18,283 bases of DNA from Anaerolineales bacterium. GTDB taxonomy: Bacteria; Chloroflexota; Anaerolineae; Anaerolineales; UBA6663. Below are positions 1 to 6,834 of the stretch, piece by piece. A program made the translations under genes and the position numbers. Where the stretch lies: assembly GCA_016789245.1 (NCBI GenBank), contig JAEURM010000013.1:1-18283 (forward strand), given 5' to 3'. Positions within the stretch are counted from its first letter, which is position 1. Each line of letters begins with the position of its first letter. A model generated the notes under the pieces. The model saw only the letters and a program-made list of their open reading frames with translations. It ran no database searches and was not told the DNA's origin.

Positions 1-290
1 GGCAACCGCTGGCTGAAGGAGAGCGTGGGGCCATCGGCCACCCACACTTCAATAAATACAAAACTATCCGGAACGAGGGCAAAATCATAGCGCAGGGTTT
101 GGGTTACGCGCTCTGGGTTCTGCCAATGTACCTCGCGGGCTTGCATGGCGCATGCATCAAACAAAGTGAGGTGGAAAAAATCTACCCGCCGCGCGCCAAA
201 CATTAGGCCAAGGCAGAGGGGTAAAACGGCCGCAGCAAAGCCCACCAACGCCAAACTCAGCAAAAGCATATTGGAACGTGTGGGGCGCAT
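1..290 (-). CDS. Membrane-anchored protein of unknown function, partial (C-terminus beyond left edge)
   Basis: An open frame on the minus strand starts with ATG at 288-290 and stays open to the window edge (96 complete codons). The N-terminus is a short basic head (MRPTRSN) followed by a hydrophobic stretch at about residues 8-32 (LLLSLALVGFAAAVLPLCLG), which looks like a signal anchor or uncleaved signal peptide. The rest (about 35-96) is mixed polar and beta-like, probably extracytoplasmic. It lies 49 bases downstream of the Fe-S oxidoreductase gene on the same strand, so the two may be cotranscribed. The ribosome binding site is weak (GAAGG about 11 bases upstream). I recognise no family. 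That this is a real gene is supported by the uninterrupted frame and the sensible membrane topology; its function is unknown. Confidence 0.6.
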   Translation of the reverse strand, partial: MRPTRSNMLLLSLALVGFAAAVLPLCLGLMFGARRVDFFHLTLFDACAMQAREVHWQNPERVTQTLRYDFALVPDSFVFIEVWVADGPTLSFSQRL

Positions 291-339
291 TTCACAATAA
301 ACCTTCGCGGTCTGCTCTGCCGCGCGGGTCTTGCTTCAA

Positions 340-2376
340 TCACTTCACCAAACCCTCAGCCACAATTTCGGCTACGTCTTTAATTTGCAGTTGGGTTTTC
401 ACCTGCGTCTTGGCGTCCGTTAGCATAATCATGCAGAAGGGGCAGGCTACGGCCAGCGTATCTTTGCCGGTGGCAATAGCTTCGTTCAGGCGGTTCACGC
501 TTACACGCTCGGTGCCGTGCTCTTCTTCCTTCCACATTTGCGCGCCGCCCGCCCCACAGCAGAAGGATTGCGTGCGGTTGCGTGGCAGTTCCGTGACGGC
601 CACGCCCACACCGGCCAGAACATCACGCGGCTCCGTAAACACGCCGTTGTGCCGCCCCAAATAGCACGGGTCATGGAAGGTCACATTCGCCACGCGCGTG
701 GGGTCAGTCTTGATTTTGCCCGCCGCCATCAGTTCAGCAATCAATTGCGTGTGATGGATGGTTTCAAACTCGCCGCCGAAATCTTGGTACTCGTTCTTGA
801 GCGTGTGCAAGCAGTGCGGGCAAGTAGCCACAATGCGCCGTTTTTTACCACTTTCGTCCGGCAATACCTCGTTGAGAATTTCTGTATTTTGCGTGGCCAG
901 TTGGAAGAACAAAGCTTCATTCCCGGCCCGCCGTGCGGAATCACCGGTGCAACTCTCACTTTTGCCTAACACTGCAAAGTTTAGGCCAGCGGCGTTGAGC
1001 ACTTCTACAAATGCCCGCGCCGTTTGCCGCGCGCGCGGGTCTGTGGCCGGCGCACAGCCTACCCAGTACAAAACTTCAAAATCTGGGTTTTGCTCAATAG
1101 TGGGCACGTTCAACCCTTGAGCCCACTCCATGCGTTGCGCCGCGCTAATGTTCCACGGGTTGCCTTGGCGCTCCATGCCCCGGAAGGCCGTTTGCAGTTG
1201 CTCTGGGAATTGGTTATCCATCAACACCAAGGAGCGGCGAATATCCAAAATATCGCGCATCGGCTCATTGCCCACCGGGCAAATTTGCACGCACGCACCG
1301 CAGGCCGTACACGCCCACACCGCTTCGGGCGAAATGGCGAACTCAATTAACGTTGGCCCGGATTCTTTACCAGCGGCAATGGTTGAGCCTTCATCGTTCA
1401 GAAAGTAACGCTTGTTAATTTCCAACGCCGATGGGCTGAGGGCTTTGCCAGTGGTGTGCGCGGGGCAGGCATCTTGGCAACGGTTGCACATGATGCAGGC
1501 GTAAGCATCCATTAGCGCCGGCCACTCCAAATGCTCTAGCTTAGTAGCGCCAAATTGTTGCAGGCTTTCATCATCAAAATTGATTTTTTCCAACTGGCCC
1601 GCTTTGCGCTCTGGCTTGAAGAGAAAATTGAGCGGCGCCATGAAGATGTGGATGTGTTTACTGCGGATGAAGTACGGCACAAACAGCAAAATGGAGCCCA
1701 GCGCGCCCCAGAAAAAGAAGTGCTGAAAGAAGGTGATGGCGGCGGGCGGCCAACCGTCCCACAAAAAACTCACCGCGCTGGCAAACGGTTGCCACGCATC
1801 GGCGCCGTGTTCGTTCAAATAAAAACTCTCGCCGAGGAAGCGGGAACCGATGTGAAACAGGATGAACGAGCCAACGATGGCCGAATCACGCCGGATGCCG
1901 GCTTTGGCTTTGGGGTGAACAAGCGTGCTTTGCAGGAAGCTAAAATCTGGTGAGCCGAACGCAAACCGGCGGAGCAAAAGCGCGGCCATGCCAACCAACA
2001 CGCCCACCGTCAGAAAATCGGCGGTTAAGTTATAAAAGCCATCAATCAGCGGCACAGTTTCATTGGTGGGGAAGCGGAAGTTGGGGATGAAGCCGTTGAG
2101 CGCATCCCCGAGATTGACCAGCAGGTAGTACATGAAGCCCCACACCACAAAGGCATGCAATAAGCTGGGGCCAAAGCGCGTTTGCCACGTGGGCGAGAGC
2201 GTGAACGTTTTGGTGAGCGCGGCTTGGCCACGGGCGAGGGCCGCGCGCCAATCAATGTTTTCGCCGCCGCGCCCGCGCCGCAGAATGCGCCGGATCCGGT
2301 CAAAAGACTGATAGGCAAAATACGCCGCAGTGCCTGCCAGCAGAACAAACAGAATCTTTTCAATCAAGGTGAGCAT
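340..2376 (-). CDS. Membrane-bound Fe-S oxidoreductase, heterodisulfide reductase (HdrD/GlpC-like) family
   Basis: 678 residues. The N-terminal third carries about five or six hydrophobic helices (roughly 4-22, 70-92, 113-135, 165-185, 212-236), with histidines in or near them (H74, H175, H219) that could bind haem as in NarI-like subunits; that is inference. A dicluster ferredoxin domain follows, with C294-C297-C300-C304P and C356-C359-C362-C366P, each the classic CxxCxxCxxxCP pattern for a 4Fe-4S cluster. The C-terminal half has two CCG (cysteine-rich) domains: C441, C476, C519 and C522, then C571, C606-C607, C645 and C648. This layout matches membrane heterodisulfide-reductase-like proteins that pass electrons between a soluble dehydrogenase (for example ETF or an FAD oxidase) and the quinone pool. 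The partner is not visible here. The start is ATG at 2374-2376, with GGAGAA six bases upstream. The physiological electron donor cannot be told from sequence. Confidence 0.9.
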   Translation of the reverse strand: MLTLIEKILFVLLAGTAAYFAYQSFDRIRRILRRGRGGENIDWRAALARGQAALTKTFTLSPTWQTRFGPSLLHAFVVWGFMYYLLVNLGDALNGFIPNFRFPTNETVPLIDGFYNLTADFLTVGVLVGMAALLLRRFAFGSPDFSFLQSTLVHPKAKAGIRRDSAIVGSFILFHIGSRFLGESFYLNEHGADAWQPFASAVSFLWDGWPPAAITFFQHFFFWGALGSILLFVPYFIRSKHIHIFMAPLNFLFKPERKAGQLEKINFDDESLQQFGATKLEHLEWPALMDAYACIMCNRCQDACPAHTTGKALSPSALEINKRYFLNDEGSTIAAGKESGPTLIEFAISPEAVWACTACGACVQICPVGNEPMRDILDIRRSLVLMDNQFPEQLQTAFRGMERQGNPWNISAAQRMEWAQGLNVPTIEQNPDFEVLYWVGCAPATDPRARQTARAFVEVLNAAGLNFAVLGKSESCTGDSARRAGNEALFFQLATQNTEILNEVLPDESGKKRRIVATCPHCLHTLKNEYQDFGGEFETIHHTQLIAELMAAGKIKTDPTRVANVTFHDPCYLGRHNGVFTEPRDVLAGVGVAVTELPRNRTQSFCCGAGGAQMWKEEEHGTERVSVNRLNEAIATGKDTLAVACPFCMIMLTDAKTQVKTQLQIKDVAEIVAEGLVK

Positions 2377-2410
2377 GGTTTTTCTCCGCTGATGATGACT
2401 ACCAAGTGCG

Positions 2411-2472
2411 CCCCTTCGACGGCGGGCCTTCGCTCAGAGCCTGCCCTAACTAGCGAAGCTGTGCCGAAGGGG
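2411..2472. repeat. Nested inverted repeat (dispersed-repeat type)
   Basis: Outer arms CCCCTTCG (2411-2418) and CGAAGGGG (2465-2472) enclose inner arms CTTCGCT (2428-2434) and AGCGAAG (2452-2458), so the segment can form a nested hairpin or cruciform. The inner text (CCTTCGCTCAGAGCCTGCCC) resembles that of the element at 12597-12631 (CCCTTCGGTAAACTCAGGGC...GGCCTGCCC), suggesting one dispersed repeat family. It lies between the terminator of the 115-residue gene and the start of the Fe-S gene, on the likely leader of the latter. Confidence 0.55.
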
Positions 2473-2502
2473 GGCTTCCTTTATTTTGCACTTAGAAAAC
2501 AA

Positions 2503-2536
2503 AACGCCCCACACGGTTGGGCCGAAGTGGGACGTT
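2503..2536 (-). terminator. Rho-independent terminator of the 115-residue Cys protein gene
   Basis: On the minus strand the arms AACGTCCCAC (2536-2527) and GTGGGGCGTT (2512-2503) pair with one mismatch. A 14-base loop has an inner CGG/CCG pairing, and the stem is followed by a T-rich run (TTGTTTTC). It lies 57 bases after the stop of the 2593-2940 gene, which probably makes that gene monocistronic. Confidence 0.7.
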
Positions 2537-2592
2537 GGATTTAGCAACAGTTGGGAGTCACACGCAGAGAATACTCGGCGGGCGCGTTCGTG

Positions 2593-2940
2593 TCAATCGG
2601 CGGCGGTGGCAATGACTTGGGCCGATGGAGTTTTTAGATAAACTTGCACGTCTTTGAGCGCGTCTTTGTACAGCTTCAGTAATTCTTTTTCGTTTTTGCG
2701 GAAGCGTTTGAGCGTTTGTTGCGCGCACAACACACAGCCGCGCATGGCGCGGAAAGAATCCGTTTCACACTCCAAACAACCATCCAGCCGGATGATGGTA
2801 AGGGTGAGCGCCAAACTTTCCGGATGGGCTTCATCCAGCGTGGCCACGTGCTCTACCAGTTTTTGCCACTCCGGCCCAGCCGCCTCACGGAGTTGCTGAA
2901 GCGATTTGGGCGGGAACATGATTTCGGTTTGAACGTACAT
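2593..2940 (-). CDS. Small conserved-looking protein with two CxxC pairs, function unknown
   Basis: 115 residues, soluble, no signal peptide or membrane segment. The core has two cysteine pairs, C55-L-E-C58 and C69-V-L-C72, in a helix-rich context (RLDGCLECETDSFRAMRGC). It is followed by a basic helix (about 73-100) and a short tail. Four cysteines at this spacing suggest a Zn or Fe-S site, or a redox pair; this is inference. The N-terminal segment (MFPPKSLQQLREAAGPEWQK) has the look of a compact conserved family, and I believe similar short proteins occur in Anaerolineae genomes, but I cannot name a function. ATG at 2938-2940 has an excellent ribosome binding site (GGAGAA, four bases upstream). 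A good promoter, a hairpin leader and a terminator flank it, so it looks like an independently regulated single gene. Confidence 0.8.
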   Translation of the reverse strand: MYVQTEIMFPPKSLQQLREAAGPEWQKLVEHVATLDEAHPESLALTLTIIRLDGCLECETDSFRAMRGCVLCAQQTLKRFRKNEKELLKLYKDALKDVQVYLKTPSAQVIATAAD

Positions 2941-2963
2941 TGGGTTCTCCGGTGCCTACATCT

Positions 2964-2996
2964 AAACCCTCCGGGTCTTGGAGGCCCCGAGGGTTT
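2964..2996 (-). repeat. Hairpin in the 5' leader of the 115-residue gene
   Basis: AAACCCTC (2964-2971) pairs perfectly with GAGGGTTT (2989-2996). After one mismatch, GGG (2973-2975) pairs with CCC (2985-2987). In the minus-strand transcript this hairpin lies about 4-36 bases after the predicted start and about 24 bases before the start codon. It could be an mRNA-stabilising or regulatory leader, or a dispersed palindromic repeat. A related but degenerate hairpin is at 15628-15652. Confidence 0.6.
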
Positions 2997-3006
2997 CAAT
3001 TTGAAG

Positions 3007-3035
3007 ATTATAGAAACCCGCACCCCGCAAAGCAA
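3007..3035 (-). promoter_or_regulatory. Sigma-70-type promoter for the 115-residue gene
   Basis: On the minus strand, -35 TTGCTT (3035-3030) is separated by exactly 17 bases from a perfect -10 TATAAT (3012-3007). The predicted transcript would start near 3000 and carry a leader of about 60 bases containing the hairpin at 2964-2996. Confidence 0.7.
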
Positions 3036-3095
3036 GAGTATTTTTTCGGGTGATGGAGGCTAATTTTGAGCCCAGCCCAATTCTGCCTGAATTGG

Positions 3096-3126
3096 TTCAA
3101 ATAATTTTTTAACATATAGGTATAAT
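3096..3126 (+). promoter_or_regulatory. Promoter of the GTPase/two-component operon
   Basis: A perfect -10 TATAAT at 3121-3126 is preceded by TTCAAA at 3096-3101 with a long spacer of 19 bases. The predicted start near 3133 gives a leader of about 26 bases, with GCAGGA eight bases before the ATG at 3159. It is divergent from the promoter at 3007-3035. Confidence 0.55.
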
Positions 3127-3158
3127 CCAGAGCATCATCTCATTGCAGGATAAACCTC

Positions 3159-3638
3159 ATGGCCAAACGCACCCCTACTGCCGGAAGCGATGAACAATTG
3201 AAGCCCGACGCATTGGCACCCGAAAGCGACCTAAATGGGCTGGAAGCCGTTGGCACGTCTGCCGATTTAGACCGTTTGCGGGATATTCTGTTTGGGCAAC
3301 AATCCCGTTCCAATGCCCAACGGTTTGCGGCGTTGGAGAATCACATCACCGCCATGCGCCGTGATTTAGAGCAACGGATGGGGAGCAATGCGGATGCCGC
3401 CGCCACCCAACTGACGGAAGCCCGCGCCGCCCTTGAAGAACGGCTGGATGAACTCACGGCCAGTTTAGACCAATTAGCTGTCAATGTTCGGCAATTGCGG
3501 GCAGATACGGCCCAAAGCGATGAGCGCTTGCGGCAAGAACTGCTGGGCCAGATAGCGGCTTTGGATGACCGCAAAGCCGCTCGCCAAACTTTGGGTGAAA
3601 TGTTGATTGAAATGGGCCAACGCCTGCAAAATGGCTAA
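3159..3638 (+). CDS. Coiled-coil protein, first gene of the small-GTPase operon
   Basis: 159 residues, cytoplasmic, very rich in Leu, Ala, Glu, Arg and Gln. Residues 1-34 are disordered and polar. The motif LDRLRDILFG at 37-46 is followed by a long predicted coiled coil (about 50-135). It ends in DRKAARQTLGEMLIEMGQRL (137-156), probably a short terminal helix pair. The LDRLRDILFG motif resembles LDSIRAILLS at the N-terminus of the next protein, so the two may share a docking or oligomerisation element. I recall similar coiled-coil genes, with the DRKxxxxxLxEMxxRL ending, next to OmpA-like and Rab-like GTPase genes in cyanobacteria; this is unverified. Role inferred: scaffold or adaptor of the GTPase module. 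The start ATG is supported by GCAGGA eight bases upstream and the promoter at 3096-3126. Confidence 0.8.
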   Translation: MAKRTPTAGSDEQLKPDALAPESDLNGLEAVGTSADLDRLRDILFGQQSRSNAQRFAALENHITAMRRDLEQRMGSNADAAATQLTEARAALEERLDELTASLDQLAVNVRQLRADTAQSDERLRQELLGQIAALDDRKAARQTLGEMLIEMGQRLQNG

Positions 3639-3659
3639 ACGGCCCTTCCGCCCAACCCC

Positions 3660-5162
3660 GTGACCAACAACCCGCTGGATTCAATTCGCGCCATCTTGCT
3701 CTCCCCGGAGCAAGAGCGTTTGCGTGAGTTAAGCCTTGAGCTAGAAGCCCTGCAACGCCAAGCCGAAGCGCGGCTGGCCAACTTGCAGGCTGAATTAGAT
3801 AACGCCCGTGACGCCGATAGCTTGGCCACCGAACGGCTGAGCGCCCTACAAATAGAAATTGATGAAGTGCGGCGGGTGGTGAACGATTACGACGCCCTCA
3901 TCCAAAAAATTAAGCCGGCCATCAGTGAATTGCTCTCCCACGCAATTCATGAATCTAAGGATGAAGTGGCCGAAGCGTTGGGGCCGGTCATGGGTGAAGC
4001 CATTCGCGTGCAAATCCGTGACTCGCGGAAAGATATGGTGGAAGCGCTGTATCCCATCATTGGCGAGACGGTGCAAAAAGCGATTGGGGAATTTACACGC
4101 GAATTTCAGCGCAATATTGATGCGCGGCTCAAATCAGCCTTCCGGCCTGCGAATGCACTTGATACCATGGGGGCGCAACTGCGCGGTGTATCGGCCGCCG
4201 AGTTAGCTCTGCGCGAGGCGATCCCCTTTACGCTCAACGAGTTGTTTGTCATTCAACAAGGCTCCGGTTTGTTGCTGGCCCACTACAGCCGGAGCGGCCA
4301 AAGCGCCACTGATTCGGATTTGATTAGCGGCATGCTCACCGCCATCCGTGATTTTGTGCGCGATTCTTTTGGCAAAGAGCAAACCGAGCTAGAAGAAGTG
4401 GATTACGGCGAGCAGAACATTTTGTTGGAGCATGGCCGCGCCGCTTACGTGGCCGCCGTTATTGCTGGCGTAGAGCCATTGGGCTTTCGGGCACGCTTGC
4501 GGCAATTTGTTTCAGATTTGCACGTAAAGCATGAAGCGCAACTGCGCGCCTACAACGGTGACCCGGCCAGCTTGCCGCCCCTGCAACCCAAACTCACGCG
4601 GCTGGGCGATGAATTTGCGCCTACGCTGGCCAACGCGGCTAAGCCAATTTCCAGCGCGCAACGCAATATACTGACGTTTGGGGCGCTGGGCTTGCTTTTG
4701 TGTTTAGGGCTAACGCTGTTTTACGGCTACTTCACTTACAAACTCTGGCCGGTGGCCTTCCCGCCGCCCAGCGCCACGCCCACCGCCACCGCCACGCCGA
4801 GCCATACTCCTACTGCTACGTTCACGCCCACGGCCACACCCACACCAACCAACACGCCCACGGCGACGTTCACAGCCACGCCCCTCAACACTCCAACCGC
4901 CACGTTTACGCCTAGCGCCACCCCAACTTCATTAGCCGCCCAAACGATTGGTAACGTGTGGGCGCGCAATGACCCCAACTTTGATTTGCCGCAAATTATT
5001 GCGATAGAAATTAACACCGCCTTGACTGTGCGGGCCGCGTTTGGCGAGTGGTTACAGGTGGAATGGCAAACGCCGGATGGCGCACAAGTGGGCTGGGTTC
5101 CCGCCCGCTGGGTACAATTGCAAGCACCGGTGCCAGCCGCTTTCATCACTCCTGCCCCATGA
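3660..5162 (+). CDS. Transmembrane signalling protein: coiled coil, roadblock/longin-like domain, TM helix, TPT linker, SH3b-like domain
   Basis: 500 residues. An N-terminal motif (LDSIRAILLSPEQERL, 6-21) leads into a coiled coil (about 16-86). A helical segment follows (about 86-165; ALGPVMGEAI, ALYPIIGETVQKAI). Residues about 190-290 look like a roadblock/longin-type alpha-beta domain (ELFVIQQGSGLLLAHYSRSG, then LISGMLTAIRDFVRDSF), a fold that often binds or regulates small GTPases. One TM helix (337-358) is followed by a TPT-rich linker (369-424) and a short SH3b-like domain (about 450-487; LTVRAAFGEWLQVEW, GWVPARWV), presumably outside the cell. The N-terminal part resembles OmpA-family proteins of cyanobacteria, but the OmpA domain is replaced by SH3b. 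GTG at 3660 is the only start after an in-frame stop at 3636-3638, and no ribosome binding site is visible. It overlaps the GTPase gene by four bases (ATGA), so a physical GTPase partnership is likely. Its ligand is unknown. Confidence 0.85.
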   Translation: MTNNPLDSIRAILLSPEQERLRELSLELEALQRQAEARLANLQAELDNARDADSLATERLSALQIEIDEVRRVVNDYDALIQKIKPAISELLSHAIHESKDEVAEALGPVMGEAIRVQIRDSRKDMVEALYPIIGETVQKAIGEFTREFQRNIDARLKSAFRPANALDTMGAQLRGVSAAELALREAIPFTLNELFVIQQGSGLLLAHYSRSGQSATDSDLISGMLTAIRDFVRDSFGKEQTELEEVDYGEQNILLEHGRAAYVAAVIAGVEPLGFRARLRQFVSDLHVKHEAQLRAYNGDPASLPPLQPKLTRLGDEFAPTLANAAKPISSAQRNILTFGALGLLLCLGLTLFYGYFTYKLWPVAFPPPSATPTATATPSHTPTATFTPTATPTPTNTPTATFTATPLNTPTATFTPSATPTSLAAQTIGNVWARNDPNFDLPQIIAIEINTALTVRAAFGEWLQVEWQTPDGAQVGWVPARWVQLQAPVPAAFITPAP

Positions 5163-5665
5163 GCACTACCCTACAGAAAAAAATTTGTTTACTGGGCGAT
5201 TTTGCCGTGGGCAAAACCAGCCTCGTGCGCCGCTTTGTAGACGGCCGTTTTGATGACCGTTATCTCAGCACCATCGGTGTCAAAATTTCTCGGCGCACCC
5301 TCACCCGCGCGTATGGCACTTTGAACTTATTGGTTTGGGATTTGGCGGGCGGTGAAAACTATGAGCCCAGCTCATCCTATTTAGCCGGCGTGGTGGGCGC
5401 GTTGGTGGTGTGTGATTTAACGCGGCGCGTAACCTTGGCCGCCCTGCAACGCTACACCAGCCAACTGCGCGCCGCCAACCCCAAAACCGTGTGCGTGTAT
5501 TTAGGCAACAAAGCCGATTTGCCGGAGCGCCAAATTCCGGAAAAAGATTTGCACACGCTGTGCGCCAACTTCCTTGGCGGGCCGTATTTGCTCACCAGCG
5601 CCCGCACCGGTGAAAATGTAGAAGCGGCCTTCACCTTACTGGCAGAACACATTGAACAAGCATGA
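5159..5665 (+). CDS. Ras/Rab-like small GTPase
   Basis: 168 residues from ATG 5159, chosen because it overlaps the upstream stop as ATGA and places the P-loop at a normal position; a longer upstream frame would run inside the previous gene. G1 is GDFAVGKTS (13-21); the switch I Thr is T38 (STIGVK); G3 is WDLAGGE (60-66); G4 is NKAD (117-120); G5 is TSA (146-148). All guanine-binding elements are present. The residue after D-x-A-G is Gly65 where Ras and Rab have the catalytic Gln, so intrinsic GTP hydrolysis may be slow or need a partner. There is no C-terminal prenylation motif, so it is probably cytosolic and recruited to the membrane by the roadblock/longin-like protein upstream. Its position between that protein and a histidine kinase suggests it transmits an envelope signal. 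Assignment to the Ras-like superfamily is firm; the role is inferred. Confidence 0.93.
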   Translation: MSTTLQKKICLLGDFAVGKTSLVRRFVDGRFDDRYLSTIGVKISRRTLTRAYGTLNLLVWDLAGGENYEPSSSYLAGVVGALVVCDLTRRVTLAALQRYTSQLRAANPKTVCVYLGNKADLPERQIPEKDLHTLCANFLGGPYLLTSARTGENVEAAFTLLAEHIEQA

Positions 5666-6834
5666 GCACCCCCAGAGTTGCCTCCGCGCTAGAAGAGCTG
5701 GCCTTACGGGCCCTCAGCCGCCAACACCCAGCCGCCTACGCTGAAATCTCACCTGCATTAGAAATTATTCATCACTCCCCCAATTTTGTAGAACTGCTGG
5801 CCCTGCCGCCGCAACCATTGGTAGGCGTAGCCCTCAGCGCCGTGCTAGAAGAATTTATTGGAGCCGATGAAGCCCTGCGGCGCGTGCTCTTTCAGGATGC
5901 GGCTGAGTTTGAGCTAGAGCGTGTCTCGCGCGTGCGGCCCGATGGGCAGGAAGTGTTCTTGCGCTTTCAGGTTACGGCGCTAGAGGGGGTGCCGCCCGGC
6001 GGTGGCTTATTGTTGTTGGTGCAAGATACCACCGCCATCACCATTATTGAACAGCACTTGATGCAAGACCGCAATGAATTGCGGCTGGTGCAGACTGATT
6101 TGGCCAAAGCCAACGCCGATTTACAGCGGCTGAGTGAATACAAATCCTTCTTAATTTCAATGGTGGCGCATGATTTGCGTTCACCCGTGAACGCCATTAG
6201 CGGGTACGCTGAATTAACGCTGGAAGATTTATTGCCCGCATTGGGCGTTGAGCGCACACACGGCTTACAAATGGTGGCGGCCATGTCTAGCCGCCTGAGC
6301 CGCTTAATTGATAACGTACTGGATTTAGACCAGATTGAACGCGGCCAACTTAAACTGCGGCTAGAGCCATGCCAATGTAATGAAATTTTGCCCGATGTGG
6401 CGGACGAGCTTAAGCCCCTCATTGCCTCCCGCAACTTAACGTTTCGCTGGCAGTTAGACCCCGCCCTGCCAAGTCTTTCGGCAGACCTCGCACGCTTGAC
6501 GCAGATTTTCTATAATCTTCTCAGCAACGCGGTGAAGTACACAGCCGATGGCGGCGAAATTCGCGTGACGACCCAGGCCACGCCCCAAAATCTTTTGATT
6601 TCAATTTTTAATTCCGGGCGTGGGATGAGCGAAACGCAACTCAAAAATCTTTTCCGGCTATACTATCGCACGGAGGATGCGCGGCAGAGCAAAGTGGCTG
6701 GCACCGGTTTAGGCTTGTTCATTGTCAAAACGCTGGTGGAAGCCCACAACGGCCAAGTGGTGGCCGAAAGCCAAATCGGTGAGGGTGCTACATTTACGGT
6801 ACGTCTGCCGCGCAATTTAGGAGTAAGGGTATGA
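5662..6834 (+). CDS. PAS-domain sensor histidine kinase
   Basis: 390 residues, with no membrane segment, so a cytoplasmic kinase. Residues about 27-130 form a PAS-like domain (FLRFQVTALEGVPPGGGLLLLVQDTT). A linker coiled coil (130-160) leads to the HisKA domain with phosphoacceptor H170 in MVAHDLRSPVNAISGYAEL. The HATPase domain has the N box QIFYNLLSNAVKYT (281-294), the G1 box NSGRGMS (317-323, Asn in place of the usual Asp) and the G2 box GTGLGLFIVK (347-356). Overlaps of four bases with the GTPase gene upstream and with the response regulator downstream argue for one tightly coupled unit. Because the kinase lacks its own sensor outside the cell, it is likely to receive its signal from the GTPase or the transmembrane SH3b protein; that is inference. 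Confidence 0.92.
   Translation: MSTPRVASALEELALRALSRQHPAAYAEISPALEIIHHSPNFVELLALPPQPLVGVALSAVLEEFIGADEALRRVLFQDAAEFELERVSRVRPDGQEVFLRFQVTALEGVPPGGGLLLLVQDTTAITIIEQHLMQDRNELRLVQTDLAKANADLQRLSEYKSFLISMVAHDLRSPVNAISGYAELTLEDLLPALGVERTHGLQMVAAMSSRLSRLIDNVLDLDQIERGQLKLRLEPCQCNEILPDVADELKPLIASRNLTFRWQLDPALPSLSADLARLTQIFYNLLSNAVKYTADGGEIRVTTQATPQNLLISIFNSGRGMSETQLKNLFRLYYRTEDARQSKVAGTGLGLFIVKTLVEAHNGQVVAESQIGEGATFTVRLPRNLGVRV

Noticed and set aside
517..969. Plus-strand ORF of 150 residues opposite the Fe-S gene
   Set aside because: It overlaps the CCG domains of the Fe-S protein in antisense, has no ribosome site and no recognisable motif.
4778..4926. Repetitive DNA that might be a minisatellite or CRISPR-like array
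   Set aside because: The ACGCC/ACC periodicity encodes the Thr-Pro-Thr-Ala linker; there are no unique spacers or fixed-length repeats.
4736..5149. Minus-strand ORF of 137 residues with VGVAVGVNVAVGV repeats
   Set aside because: It is the antisense image of the TPT-rich linker codons of the SH3b-containing membrane protein; the low-complexity repeats come from those codons.
5048..5158. N-terminal extension of the GTPase to GTG 5048
   Set aside because: It would overlap the SH3b coding region by 115 bases, while ATG 5159 gives the standard ATGA overlap and a P-loop at residue 13.
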